This document shows positions 27,315 through 40,451 of a stretch of 64,000 bases of DNA, piece by piece. The DNA lies in the NCBI RefSeq assembly GCF_013373865.1, contig NC_050476.1, positions 1,720,501 through 1,784,500 of the forward strand, written 5' to 3'. The position numbers were made by a program, and so were the translations under genes. The DNA comes from Monomorium pharaonis (taxonomy: Eukaryota > Arthropoda > Insecta > Hymenoptera > Formicidae). Under the pieces are notes generated by a model that was given only the letters and a program-made list of their open reading frames with translations, made no database searches and was not told the origin of the DNA. Within the stretch, counting starts at the first letter, position 1; each line of letters begins with the position of its first letter.

Positions 27315-30300
27315 GCGCTCAAAGGAACGTGCACGTGCTGCACAATTCGGAGCAACCGGCTTCGGTGTTCGCTCTCGTCGAATCCGGCAGCAAAGTGGTA
27401 CCACTGATAGCGGACAATCTGTTCGACGTAGTGATGTTCAAAATGTTGAATCACATCTACGTCAATAAAAAGCAAACGAAGATCGAGTCCAAGGGCCCGC
27501 GATTCGAGCTCGGCGACTTCTGCGTCAAATTGGGCAGCGTGACGATGAGCCAGAATTTCAAAGGCGTTCTAGTGGAGGTGAGTAACATTCTGCATTTCTC
27601 TCGAAAAGAGACGGAATTTGTCCGGAAGCAACGTCGAAAATCGGTCGGTTTGTCTTGCGAATTTTTGATTCACTGACGGATTTCCATCTCGTTAAAGTGA
27701 TATTTTTCATTCCGATCCGCTGACGGTTTACTTTTAATTCGGTTGTTCTCGTAAAAATTCCTCCGCGTTTAAAATTTGTTCTATCTCTCTCCAGAGAGCT
27801 CATTCAGGATACTTATCTCGTTTTTTGCTCTCGGCTGTCACTTCGTTTCCACCCTTTGATCGCGTCACAAAAACACGACGACGGTCGTCTATCGCGCGTC
27901 ACTCGAATTCGGAAGTGCGAGCGAAACGAGAGGCTCGATCTTCCGAATCTCGCGACAGATCCGTGGCAAATTTTTTAGGGGTGGGGGGAGGGGGGAAGAG
28001 ACGAGCCCCGAAGAATGAAACGAACCCCCTTTTGCTGCTTCCTTGGTGTCCCCTCTGCCAATCGCGTGCGACGAGCGTGCATTATCGATTGATAACTGGG
28101 CCACGAGAAAGCTTCCCTCCTCCCTCCTCCCCCGCGCAAATCGCGTATGTATATGCACCGCCGGTTATAGATGTGCTCTAGGGGCGGAACGTGGACGCCA
28201 CGCACCCCTCGCGCGCCGCATGGCGAATACGTGTCTCGCGTGTCAAACGCGGCACGCTCGAGATATTTCATGCCGCCGATGTCCCGTCGCCGCCGCCGGC
28301 ACAGGAGTACCACACGAGAATAATCGCGTAATTAAGTCCGGATGCCGGCGATAAATAGCGCCATCGATGGCCGCATCATTACCACTCGATTCCACCTCGC
28401 CTGCCCTTTCGTGATACTAAGTGACAGACTGTGTAGAAATTGTAAATCATAATTGGCTCTTTTTTATGTATAAATATTTTTCAAAATTCACCATTGGTTT
28501 ATCGACTATATAATAATTATATAATAATTAGACTTATATAATAATTTTTCTTTAAACTTATATAATATTTACTGCTTCTACATTTGTTTGTTGGGTTTAC
28601 AGGAATTAATGAAAATTATTTTTACCTGAAATAATATAGAGACCGTCACTTTAATCATTCCACTTTTTGTGCGCATCAACGTGTTTCACGCACGCACTAT
28701 CAGATGCCATTCTCTGATGCACGGTATCTGTAAACATGCGAGATACATATACACGCGTATACGGGACATCATTACGAATTGTATTAGCTTTGTATTTGTC
28801 AATGTTCCGCGAGCGTTGTCGAACAGCTGCGTACGTATGACACGGATTCGCGATCTCGGCTTATCTAAAGTCGTTTATCCCAAAGTTATCGCTTTTTCTT
28901 GTTCCCTTTTGCTGTTAATACCACTCGTTTAGCCAGCTAATAACTTAATTGGCTTGCGAAATTATTAATCCGCGAGTTCGAAGGAGGTCTACTCTGGTCC
29001 GGTTTATCGTGCCCGGCTTCCCTCGTGTAAAACTACGCGTGGGGTAACAAGAGTCGAATAAATATTTCCATCCCGAGCCGCTTCTTTATCACCAATTCAA
29101 AGGTGAGAGGTGAGACGCGACGAACAATAACGCGGACGACATCACTTTCTCACGACATTACGCCCGGACTTCTGAGGAGCGTGAAAGGGATTCCGAGCTA
29201 TTTCCTCCCCTTTCTTCGCGTCGACGATCTCGTCCAGGCACAGCGTTTCCTCCACGGCTGCTACTTCCGGTATATCTTCCGCAGGAGGAAGTCTTTCTCC
29301 CCGTCTGGACGAATTCATCCGCACGCTCGCGTGTGTACACTGTACACACACACACACACACTTACCCAGTGACACCGGCTTTAAATGCTCCAGCGGCAGC
29401 CATTCGTATTGGTAACTGCGCCGTTTGTACAGCGACCGCGACGTCAAATACGTCACGATAACCCCCGACCGCCCCCATTAATTTCAATAGAGAAACTTCC
29501 CTCTCGCGCGCGCGTTAAATCTTTTCTCCCTCCCTCCTTCTCTCTGCCTCCCTCGTCGACCCACAAACACTTTTCTCCGGAGCGGCGCTTCCTGCAACGC
29601 TTCCTTCCTTCCGCTCTCTCCTGCGCGAAACTTGACTGCAATCACTTATCAGTGCGTTCAACACACGTCTGCAGCTGCGGACTCCGATGACCCGGAAAAG
29701 CTCTCTATTGCCCGCTTTTTTTTTTTTTTTAAAGCACGCGAAGCGAACCGGGCTGTGTTTCGAGCATCCTGTAACGCGTGACAAACGCACCACTATCACT
29801 TCCTCCCTTCCTCCCGGTTCGATTTCCCGGTTTATCCGCAATCGCGATTTTTCGTTTAAATCGGTATTCACTGTACCGCGCTGTACACAGAGAATAATGC
29901 CATTTCGTCCATGATTTCGAACATCCGACAATGCGACCGTGCATGGCCAAATTGTCGGCGGATTCCGCAGAATTTCGGCAGCATTTTCGTTTAATTGCCG
30001 TTGCTCTGGGTCTAGATCTGGGCGGAATAATCTCGGAAATTCCAAGTTCCAGCTGAGAAACTTGGCCGGCGCAAATGAGTGTGTACGTCGGCTGAAGCGA
30101 AAGAAAATTACCCAGTCACGTAATATGCCGTTCTTATTAATTTATTTCTAAAAAGAAAGTCTCGCGGTCTCGCGCAGTCATTCGTGTAAGTATCTCGCGT
30201 TCTCCGCTTTGCGCTACGGATCGATATCATTCTTCTCCCCGCATTCGCGAGAAAATAACGTTCGCGCGAGAAGTTTATCGTCCGGACAAATTCGTGAAAT

Positions 30301-30582
30301 TGGATTTTAGATTTAAAATCACCGGACAAATTTTTGTAAGTCGAAGAATAACAGCTGCCGCCTTCCCCTCCTTGCTCCCTCTCTCTCTCTCTCTCCCTCT
30401 CTCACTTTCTCTCTTTCTCTTGGTGAATCTTCGCGTTCTCATTTTTCCGAGCTTCATCCCGCGCTTATCGAATTGCTCGGCCGAAGTACCAATTTTGCAG
30501 CGAGGGCGATATTAACTTTTAGCTTCCTTAACATAGCCAGGGGCTGTAAGATCGCGGAAGGAAAAAGAATTGAGAACAGGAG

Positions 30583-30642
<60 letters not shown>

Positions 30643-31632
30643 AGAGAAAGACTCGACATCGATATCGTCCGTCATATCCTCGTCTGCGATTCTGACATAT
30701 CCAGACGAGCGAGATCTCCCGTCGAGTTTTCCGAACGTATCCGGCAGTATCCAACGACGTGCGAAACCGAATTTTTGACATTTTCCGAGATTGACGTTTC
30801 CCTAATCCAGAGAGGATTCCCTGGTGTCGGTCGCGGAATTATTTATTCGGAGACGACGACGAGTCTCCGCTCGCTTATGAAACCTACTCGTCGTCGACGG
30901 TTTCAAGGCGGATTATCGTAAGTGCGTCGTGTCGCGCTTTCCGTCCGCTCGAAGTTCGTCTCGCGCGCGAGTCTCGCCTGACTACATGTACCTAACGTCC
31001 ATTCCGTTTCCTCCCACGATCTCTTTGCAACGCCATCAACGTGTGCACGCACGCACGCCGCCGTAAGCCGGATTACGGGCGAGAGACGTACGAGGTCCGG
31101 AGACGGACGTTCCGTCTTCGGGGTCGTAAAACCCCGCCCGCGCGATGTCGCATCACGCGGGCACTGTCGTCATTCCTCCCGATAGGCATTAGCGAGATAT
31201 CGATATATCATCGCGCGCCGATTCGACGCGCGTCACGACGCGATGGTGTACACCCGTCAGAATATAATCCTGCTATGTGTTTATTTCCTTGTTTTTTTCT
31301 TTATTGCAAATTTCTTCCAGGTCGAGTACAGGCCGTGCGTGGTGCCGGCGAGCGCGTGGGAACTCATACGCGAGTTTCTACAGGGATTCCTGGGCTCTGC
31401 CGTGTCCAATCAAGCGCCCCAGTACCTCCAGGTGAATACTCATTTTTAGAGGAAGTAAAACGCGTCGAAAATTTCGCGAGAGAAGCGTCCGTCTGATGAC
31501 GCAACAGTAGAGTTTTTTTTTATTCTATAAATCTTGCAGAACCGGATGAACGAAATTTATCAGCCGATGGACACGATACAGCAGTATCTGGAGCACTTCG
31601 GTCAATACAGGAAAGCCACGGGAGTGATTTAA
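27315..31632 (+). CDS. MED20: Mediator complex subunit 20 (MED20), C-terminal three exons; 5' end not found
   Basis: MED20 is a head-module subunit of Mediator, the nuclear coactivator linking transcription factors to RNA polymerase II. Three exons join in phase: 27,315-27,577, 31,321-31,431 and 31,540-31,632, giving about 155 codons ending in a TAA stop. Signature stretches are HVLHNSEQPASVFAL, KKQTKIESKGPRFELGDF, KLGSVTMSQNFKGVLVEVEY, the Cys-Val-Val-Pro stretch and a C-terminal QPMDTIQQYLEHF segment, all typical of insect MED20. The first exon here begins with the last two bases of a Gly codon after an AG acceptor, so roughly 50 N-terminal codons lie elsewhere, upstream in a long intron or outside the window. 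An intron of 3.7 kb separates the first two exons. Identification is confident; the 5' end is unknown. Confidence 0.93.
27978..27995 (+). other. G-rich tract with G-quadruplex potential
   Basis: Runs of 4, 6 and 6 G separated by single T and A residues lie on the coding strand of the MED20 intron. Enough G tracts are present for an intramolecular quadruplex. Confidence 0.5.
30585..30639. repeat. (GA)n microsatellite
   Basis: A perfect GA array of about 54 bp inside the long MED20 intron. Confidence 0.95.
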
Positions 31633-34129
31633 GGGGAGGGAAGGCATCGTGGCGACTTGGGTCGCATTATTTATTTCGACATTAACGGCGACGTGACGTT
31701 AACGGCGACGTGACGTTAACGGCAAGATCGATCGGACACTCTATTGATCCCGCAAATATTATATTATGGTCGTATCTGTAACGACGTTATTCCACGCGTA
31801 CAGTTTTATTTGCATACATTAGTTTTATTACTCTAAGCAGGAAGTTAATATTATGTATTACTTAAATAATAATATAATTTTTTTTCAGAATAGAAAGTTG
31901 TATGTGAAATGATCTCAAGGTAAATTTTCTGAAAATAATTACGAGGTGTTTCTGTTATAAATTCATCCTTTTTCCATTTTCACATGTCACATTCTTTGCT
32001 CTTTGAATTTTTTATTTAGAAAACGATTAAATATTTCATTCTCGATTTAATATAATTTTATTCCTAATATACAATTCACTTACATTTACTTCTATAGTTT
32101 ATGTTGGTTCGGGATTCATAGAGATTTTTAAAATGCGTGTAGTTTGCATGCAAGATCGGTGAGCGTGCATAATGTGATATGATGTGCCATCTACAAGTGA
32201 ATACAAGAAAACGCAAGCCGAGCACAACTGCCCGCGATCAATAACAACATTATTGCAAAAGGTAGTATAATTACCTATTGTTAATAAAATTAACTTTTAT
32301 ATTATTGATCATGAAACTTTAAAAAAACTGTGATGTCCAACAAAATACGTTTTATCTACAATATTCTTGTTTGTCGAATAAAGCAGACTGCAACGTATAA
32401 ATCTTTTTTTCAAGTTATCTCAAGTAATTACAATAACATATTAGAAAAACATTGTTCAATGATCTTTGACAGCCAGGCGTTATTTAGTGCACTTATTGGG
32501 TTAACAGTTATTTAATTTTTTTATCTGTTCTTGATTCTTACATAAAAATGTCGCGTGTAGCAGTACTTATTTGCGAATTCGATGGGGAAATAGCATTACA
32601 AATTAAATTAAATTTTTACAGATACAAATAAAACTCTAATAAGAATTTATTCAAAATTTTATTTGGACCTACTTACTCGGTTAAAAATGTTTTAGTTAAA
32701 ACTGTAACGGAATAGAGTCAAAGACTCTTTTTAGTGTAAAAGCCAAGTTGAAAAAATTTTTTTTTGCAACTTTTTTCAGAACCAAAATTTTTTGTCGTTA
32801 AAAAAACAAGAATGAACCTAATCTAAATAATGTATGTTAATTTATATACATTTTATTTGTTTTTTCATTGTAAACGTATTTAACCTTTAATAATTTTTCA
32901 GGAAACGTATTTAAAATTAATTGTATTATTGAGAAAAAAACTTGCAGTTTTTAAATTTTGATAATTTGTTGCTGATATTGTAGAACAAAAACATTTTTTA
33001 GGATTGTGGGTTACAACTTGCTTAATTCATATACAATGATCTTGCACAATTAGAACACTTCCAATTTAACAGTGTAGAGCTGCCGTTAATTCAAGGCAAG
33101 ATCAAAGGTCTTGTGCAATCATGAATTAAGTAAATTAATTAGGTGACTTTGAATTTTTCTTGTATTCAATAGTCATATTCATAACAAGATATCGTAATCA
33201 AATAATCTCAAGAGTTTAAAAAGCTGCGATCAAAGATAAAAAATTTTTAAAAATTCTACAATTTTATAATCTTTTTTTAATTTTCTTTCAATTATCACTT
33301 TTGAATTATTATTATGTTATGAAAAAAACTTGAACTGCGACAATTACAAATCAATTAATTATTACTGCCTGTATTATTAATTTTTTTAGAATATGACGCA
33401 ACCAGTAGAGTTTCGTTCTATGACGTATTGATACAATATATATTAATAAGGTATATGCGTCTATGTATTATTACTATTATATATGATTGTTATATATCGA
33501 GTGTCGTGCGATACTACGTGATTATATAAGGATCACGCTACAATCACTCATAAAAACAGCAGAAGGGAAACGATATTTAAATGGAGTAAGAGATATATTT
33601 GGCTCACGTTATTTTTTTTTTTTTTTTACAGCTCATATTTATGCGCACCTACGTGGAACAGCCGAGTCATTTTGCGACGAAATTATGCATGCGCTATGCA
33701 AATTCTCGTGTGTACATTCCCACACACACACACACACACACCGAGCCGTTTTGTTTTTTCGCATACACGCGACAATCGTGCGATAATCACATTTGTAAGA
33801 GTTGGCGATAATCGCTTACCTAATTCGCTCGCGTCTTTATTTTCTCTTTTTTTTCAATCCCGTTTCATTATCTGCTAATTTCGCTTATCAAATTTTTTTC
33901 AAGGAGACCACTGGAGTGCCGGTGGCCAGCGAAAAAATGCGACGACGGTCACGTGACCAAGTGCGAGTAGCGCCGCGTGGTGCCAGCCGCACGGAGTTGC
34001 TCCGGACGGAAGTGACAAGACCGGGACCGGGACCGACGGCGGTGGCGGCGGCAGCGAGGAAGTGTGATTGCGACCGCGGCACGGAAGAACGGTGTTTTCC
34101 ACGCGAAGAAGTTCAACGTGTCTGCGAAG
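31633..34129. other. MED20 3' flank, AT-rich intergenic DNA and TECR 5' region
   Basis: It begins with the MED20 3' UTR, which contains a 17-bp tandem duplication at 31,682-31,715 (unit TTAACGGCGACGTGACG, plus a partial third copy). Candidate MED20 poly(A) signals are far downstream (AATAAA at 32,283-32,288). The middle, about 31,800-33,500, is AT-rich with short inverted repeats near 33,018-33,130. A (CA)n run lies at about 33,721-33,742. From about 33,900 the DNA becomes GC-rich and is the probable TECR promoter and 5' UTR. Confidence 0.6.
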
Positions 34130-35474
34130 ATGGAGGTAAAAGATTCGCGTGATTTCTCGAGACGGGAGGAGAGACCTGCGAATTCCCAATGACGCGCGTA
34201 CTTACTCGTCGTTTTTTCTGTCTACTTTCAGATCGAAGTCTTGTCGGCGAAATCCTCGAAGCCGATAGCCAACGTGAATGTGAGTGAAGCACGGCGAGTG
34301 GCAACGTAAACGTATAGAATATTTAATTAGAACTTGATCGAAATTCGATTGGAATATAATGATTCTTTGTAAGAGAGAGAAAGAGGTGCTTTGTCAATAT
34401 TTGCGACTGAATTTTGTCACGCGTAACGTATGCGTCCTCATTGCAGGTAAATCTAAGCACCACGATCGGCGAAGTGAAACAGCAGTTGTACAAATTGAAA
34501 AAGGCGCCGTATGTCCAGAGGCAGAGTCTGAGGTTGGATGCCAAGGGGAAAGCATTGGCTGACTCGGAGACGATTAAATCCCTGTCGCTGAAGGCTGATG
34601 GAAAATTGTACTACAAGGATCTCGGGCCTCAGATTGGTTGGAAGACTGTGTTCCTGCTGGAGTATGCGGGACCTCTGGTGGTATACCTCTGGCTGTACCA
34701 GCGACCTTGGTTGTTCTATGGAAATGTGGACAGCAATCTTCACTATGTAGCCCAGTAAGAGTCAGATTCTATTTAATCTGTATTTTCTCTTTTTCAGTAG
34801 TCTGTACGAATGGTTTTCTTTCTTTTTCAGTTGGGCGGCAGTCGCCTGGACGGCGCATTACGCAAAGCGTCTCCTAGAGACCATGTTTGTTCATCGTTTC
34901 AGCCATGCAACAATGCCGTTGCGTAACCTGTTTAAAAATTGCTCCTATTATTGGCTGTTCACTATGTATGTGGCGTATCACACAAACCATCCGCTGTATA
35001 CGGCTCCCTCCGCGCTCCAGGCTTATATCGGTGCGGCGGCGTTCACACTCTGCGAACTGGGCAATCTCAGTATTCATTTGGCTCTGAGGAATTTGAGACC
35101 GCCGGGTACGACGGTCAGGAAGGTACCAATGCCGACCGATAATCCTTTCACCACGCTCTTCAATCTTGTTTCCTGTCCCAATTATACATACGAAATAGGC
35201 AGTTGGCTCGCCTTCACTGTAATGACGTCGTGTCTTCCAGGTATGCACTGATATTTTTGTGTCGCGCAAACGCACGACTTTTAACTTTTAAATACAAACA
35301 AGATTTGCATTTACGATTGTATGATATTTGTATTTTAATCTTTTAGCTGGTCTGTTTACGTTTGCTGGCGCATACCAAATGACCGTGTGGGCATTGGGCA
35401 AGCACAGAGCGTATAAAAAGGAGTTCTCGCATTATCCGAAAAACCGTAAAGCCATCATTCCGTTTATTCTTTAA
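34130..35474 (+). CDS. TECR: Very-long-chain trans-2,3-enoyl-CoA reductase
   Basis: TECR catalyses the last step of the fatty-acid elongation cycle in the endoplasmic reticulum membrane, reducing trans-2-enoyl-CoA with NADPH. Five exons join in phase: 34,130-34,135 (only ATG GAG), 34,232-34,279, 34,447-34,754, 34,831-35,240 and 35,347-35,474, giving 299 residues against about 308 in human. The first ~90 residues form the ubiquitin-like domain of this family. The rest is the steroid 5-alpha-reductase-like membrane domain, with the family motifs KRLLETMFVHRFS, PLRNLFKNCSYYW and the C-terminal HRAYKKEFSHYPKNRKAI. The two-codon first exon is forced by the GTAAAA donor and by the frame of the next exon. 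A poly(A) signal AATAAA lies at 35,712-35,717. Its 3' end abuts the convergent CFAP57 gene. Confidence 0.95.
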
Positions 35475-35711
35475 ATTATAGCATTTATTTAAGGAATAAT
35501 GTATCGATAATTCCCGATACTGCGTTAATTTTGTTTTGTTGCTATTTTTATTTTTGAAAATATTAATTAATGGATATATTTTGCCATTTGCGGCAAACGT
35601 CAAACGGTGGTGTCAATTTCCTAATAACGAAATTCGTTAAATAATAAGATTTACGCATACCTATTTTTTATTTTTATACAAGTATTAGGATGGGGTTCAT
35701 TTTTTGGTTAT

Positions 35712-35759
35712 AATAAAATATATTACGAATATAGCGCTGTTGTGTATCGCGCCTTTATT
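35712..35759. terminator. Abutting poly(A) signals of convergent TECR and CFAP57
   Basis: AATAAA on the plus strand at 35,712-35,717 suits TECR. TTTATT at 35,754-35,759, read as AATAAA on the minus strand, suits CFAP57. Cleavage 10-30 nt beyond each would make the two transcripts end at nearly the same place or overlap slightly. Confidence 0.45.
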
Positions 35760-35948
35760 TCTCTGAATAAATATATACATATATATACACTTACATATAT
35801 AATTACAGCATAGAAAGAACATAAATATACACAAAATTATTTTTACTATGTATAAAAAATATATTCAAATATTAATTTGTCAAAGTTAATTTGTAAAAGT
35901 CTACAATGTTCAAATTCCTAAGAAAACGATTAAATGTCACAAACTTAT

Positions 35949-38900
35949 TCAAGACTGCGTCTTTTCTTCTTTCGTCTCTTCACATGGAACTTTGGTTAAT
36001 AGTCGTTTAACGTCTTCCTTTAATGCCAAGATAACCCGCTGATAGTCATGCGTTTGCCTTATATATTTCTCTTGCAACTCCTTGTATCCGCGATACGCTT
36101 GCTCCAGGATTTTTCTTGCTTCCGCAGGTCTCATGTCTTTTTGCGTCTTCAATCCCAGCATACTCTCCATATGCAAGATGTGTTCTCGTGCCTCCTTCAA
36201 CTCTTCCCTCAATGCGTTCAATTCTACGATAAGCATGCTATTCTCCTCCACTCTCTTCAAATGTTTGTCGGCGTTAGACGTGTCTCGGGACAGCTGCTTC
36301 TTCAGAGACTCGACAGTCTTTTCCAGGTGATCTCTCTGCCTCATAAATTCGTACTGCGCGTCCACGTCCGCTTTGCGACTACGTAGGAATTCATCGTCCG
36401 CGCTATACTTGTGATACAAGTTAGTCACCGCCGTCTTCAGAGCATTCGGATCTTGCACGAGCCCCGAGGCGTCGAGAATGTCGACGCGAATTTTTCGCAA
36501 TAGCTGCTGACACCTTTTGTTCTTGTGTATCTCGTGATCGATCTCTTTACGCGCCGCGCGCAATTTCTCTTGTACCTCTTGCAGCTGCAGCTCCAAGTTC
36601 TCATTCGTCTTTTGCAAACTTATAAGTTCCTCCTCCATGTCCCGAAGACTGTCCTTCAGCTCCTGTATCTCTTGATCTTTCGGTTCTATCTGATTCCTTA
36701 ACTCCTCAATCTTGAAATTCAACACAAACTTGAATTTCTCCAATTCCTGATTTGTCAGTTTCATATCGTATATTTGTTGCTCCTTATTTTGGATGATGGT
36801 GTCCCTTTCGGTGATCTCCTTCTTCAAATCTGTTATCTGCTTTTCAAGGTCCTGTATATTTTTTTGAAATTGCGCAAATTCGCCCTGCACCCGATGCACC
36901 TGTCTCTTGAAATCGTCCACATCTCGCTGACTGGCCATGAATTTGTTTCGCATCACTCCGGCCTCTCCCTTCAGCTTCAAATTGATCTGTTTCTCCTCGT
37001 ACAGGAGATTCTCATACTTTGTGCGAATCTCCAGAGTTTCATGGTCCGCGTCGTCCTCTATCTGTGCCATCAAACGTTCATGAACGCGCTCCTTGTACGT
37101 CATCTCGTCAGACGCTTCCTCCAGTTGCACTTTCTTCTCGTGAAGCAACGCTTCGTACTTTGTCACAGTTTTTTGCAGCTCCTCCGTATCGCGTTTCTCA
37201 AGATCCTTTAATTGCACCTCGTAATTCTCTCGCATGGCGTTAGTATGCTCCTCAAACGCCTGATACTTGTCGTATTCCGTTATCAACTTGGCCTCATAAT
37301 TATTTTCCATTTGCCGCATCACCTCCTCGTGAGTAGCCTTCATCTTCACGATGTTCACGTTCATGTTGTTGATCTCGGTTGTATGATCCTCCTGAAGCCT
37401 CTCGATTTTATCTCGTAGTTCCCTGATGGCCTCGCAGTAGCCGTGGTGCACGTCACGCAACTTATCGTTGTGCTGAACGTCGATTTGCCGCAGCTTGTAC
37501 GCGTGCTCGGTTTCCATTTCTCTCAGTCTCACCGTCAAATTCTTGATGCTGTGTATCTTCTCCTCCAAGTCACCCTTACCGATCAACACTTCATTCGTAT
37601 ACGGCAGATCTCGACTCATCTTTACTTTTCCTTCGGTAAAGAATAACTTCCAGATGCACAAACTGCCATCCTTTGCAACCGAGATTAAGCAATTTTCATT
37701 GTAAGAGAGCGCGATCTGTAAAACGAGGGAAGAAAGAAAGAAACGATTAAGAAATTTTTTTTCTTACAATTTATATCTTAATTAAATTGTATATATTTAC
37801 TCGAGAATAATCACTTAGTTTTTTGCGTAAATGATTAACTGTTCTATTTGAGATTATGTATATAAATTTATATATATATATATATTCAATATTATAAAAA
37901 AAATAACGAGGAATGAAAAAATAAATACAGACTTTTGATTAATAACAAAAATTACTGTATTTTTTTCACTACTATAAAAAAAATATTTTAGGTGATTTAT
38001 TCCCGAGTTAATTAAATTTATATTTTTAGAGAAACACCTGTGTGATATCAACGTAGTGCATATGGAAATCCGTTGACTCTATTGGAGTTTGAAGCGGACT
38101 TTTCAGTGAGATGATGATACCGTCGGAAGAAGTTATGAACAGCGTCAAGTCATCTTTTCCCATGATTATCTGTTGCATCTCTCTGCCGGGCAGTCGAAAC
38201 TCTCGTATTATCTAATAACAGACAAATGAAACATCTAATTCCAAAAGTAAATTTGCGTAATTTCAAAAATGTACCGCATTTTCCTTGATTTCGCGTATGT
38301 AGTCATCTTGGGTGATGCAGTAGATGAACGACGCGTCCGATGAGAGTACGATGTCACGCAGGGCGACACCCTTCCAAATGAACTCGCTGGATCGTGTGCC
38401 GGTGGTCATGTCCCACTCGTAAATGGCACCTTCTGCGCCCATGCTCAGCATCTTCAGGTCCGTCTGCGACCAGAGGAGGGTCTTCACTTTGCCTGTGTGC
38501 CCCTTGAGCACGAACGGGTTGTAGAAGCCGATGGTGGTGTACACCTGTACAACGTTGCCGTTTACCGCGGCGAACAGGTGACCGTTGTAGCTGAAGCAAA
38601 TCGTTCGGCAACTTCTGATGGCGATCTCGTGCATCGGCAGCAAATCATCGATCAGGATGCTCATGAAGCGCAGCTTGTCGGTGAAGCCGATCAGACAGAA
38701 CAACCCCATCGGATGCAACGCGACGCTGAATACGTCTTCGTTGTATTGCTTCAGCATGATGAGACTCTGAGTCTCGAAGTCCCATAGTCGAACGCTGCGA
38801 TCGAGCTCACCACATGTCATGAAGACCGGCTTCCACGCGCACATGCTGAGGCCGTTAATGGGACCATGGTGCAACGGCTGGCCCATAATCTTCAGCCTCT

Positions 38901-40255
38901 GCGGCTCTGGGTCCATCTGCAGATCCGGACCCCACAGCGTCGCGTAGTATAACTGGGACCAGCCGGCGGTGACGATCAGCCGATCGAAGCCGGGGTTCAC
39001 GTTGATCGTATTGATCTTGTAGAGATCAGGATCTTCCTCCTTCGCCACTCGCTGCGGAATCACGTAGATGTTCCTCTTCGTGTACTTGTGCTTTCCCTCT
39101 TTCTCAAAGAGCACCACGATCCCCGCCCCGTACGCGTACGCGAATCCCCGTGGAAACGCGATCAAGCAGGCTACGTTCTGCTGCCAAGTAACATCCTCGC
39201 CGACCGTCAGTGTTATCTGCGAGCTTACGGCGGCAGGCATTACATATTCCTCGCGAATCTTTAGATTCATTGACACCGTGTCGGTCATTCTGTAAATGTT
39301 TTTAAGATCACCGTTCTCTAGGTAGAGCATGCGACCGTCCTCGGTGCCGACCATCAGCCTGTCACCATCCAGCCAGGCCATCGAACAGACGAGGAGATTC
39401 TCTGCCTTGGCGAAACCATACGGACGCCAGACCGTCTCGGAGACGGTAAGAAACTTGAAGGTGTAAGCACCGCCGACCGCCACCACCGTCGAATCTCCCG
39501 GATTGCAAGATAGCACTTCGGCGATCGCCAGCGGATTCTGCGGGTTAGCCAACTTGAATGAAGACTCAACCTTGCCCTTCTCCCAGTTATAAAAGAGCAT
39601 TGTCTGATCAGGTTCGCCGGTGATCGCTACTAGATTCTTACTATCGAAAGTAAAACCCAGACACATGAACCGGGTCACTCCCGGCGCGTCGAATGGTATA
39701 CCGAGCAGTTTCCTTCGCTTCAGAGAATTGAGATCATAAACGGATATAGTAGGTTTGTCTCCTACCTCGGATAAAGCGACATATTTTCTGAAATTGCGGA
39801 TTATTTGATTAGAATTGTCTGCGTGCAAGAAATAAAAAGAAATAGATTAAAACGTATCCTCACAAACATCTGTCTTGTACAGCTATTTTTTTTATTTTCT
39901 TATCTTTACGGATTGTAATCATGTATTTTTTTATTGAAGTAAATGTGAGCTTGCTTCAATTAACGTTTAGTTTTTATGCAGGAATAAATTTCCTTGTTTT
40001 ATTTATTTTTTCTTACAGGCAAATGTGCTTTCAATACCTCGTCAAATTTACTTACTTGTTAGGAGAAACACAAATTGCGTTTGCGTGATACTTGTCGGGT
40101 AATCGAATCAACTTCTGCTGATGCTGAAGAACATTGTGAATCGCCAGTGCATTACCAACCGGATATAAAATCTCAGCGTCCGTGACGTAATGCGCGTTAC
40201 CAGCGATGTCTGTTCTCAGACCGTAGAAAACACGAGTTTGCAGGGACACGGCCAT
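35949..40255 (-). CDS. CFAP57: Cilia- and flagella-associated protein 57 (WDR65 type)
   Basis: CFAP57 is an axonemal protein of motile cilia and flagella, linked to inner-arm dynein regulation. Four minus-strand exons join in phase: 40,056-40,255, 38,275-39,787, 38,038-38,211 and 35,949-37,715. Together they encode 1,217 residues, close to the usual ~1,250. Residues 1 to about 650 are WD40 beta-propeller repeats (for example DRSVRLWDFETQ, GAEGAIYEWDMTTG and a last blade ending SLCIWK). Residues about 690-1,190 are almost continuous coiled coil with heptad Leu and charged residues. The start is the ATG at 40,255; the N-terminus VFYGLRTDIAGN..YPVGNALAIHN matches the family. In an insect, expression is expected mainly in sperm and sensory-neuron cilia. 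An X-box-like site lies about 200 bp upstream. Confidence 0.95.
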
Positions 40256-40451
40256 CTCGCTCGAGAGACCTTTCTACGAAGGGTCAATAATGTTTTTTTC
40301 CGTATCTAAAACGAACAGCTTTTTCTCTCAACTGCATCTTTTGCAATCTCTCTCCTTTTCTTTCTTGTTGATGTTCGAATATATGCGTGCTCCATTTCGA
40401 ATACGAATCAGGTGGAGTGCGAATAAAAAGATAAATAAATTTGTTGTTTAC

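Larger units (their letters stand above)
27578..31320 (+). other. 3.7-kb MED20 intron
   Basis: The intron has a GTGAGT donor and a TTCTTCCAG acceptor. It holds a G-rich tract at 27,978-27,995, an AT-rich patch at about 28,490-28,570, a CA run at about 29,343-29,360, a (GA)n array at 30,585-30,639 and CG-rich DNA with chance open frames. No gene was recognised inside it. Confidence 0.7.

Noticed and set aside
33018..33130. Possible hairpin or transposon (CTTAATTCAT / ATGAATTAAG)
   Set aside because: The pairing is short and broken, and expected by chance in AT-rich DNA.
33487..34152. Plus-strand frames upstream of TECR
   Set aside because: They overlap one another, cross poly-T and CA repeats, and lie in the probable TECR promoter and 5' UTR. 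The TECR start is fixed by the two-codon exon at 34,130.
36048..37704. Plus-strand frames opposite CFAP57
   Set aside because: They are shadows of the coiled-coil coding exon; the minus-strand frame is continuous for 589 codons and matches CFAP57.
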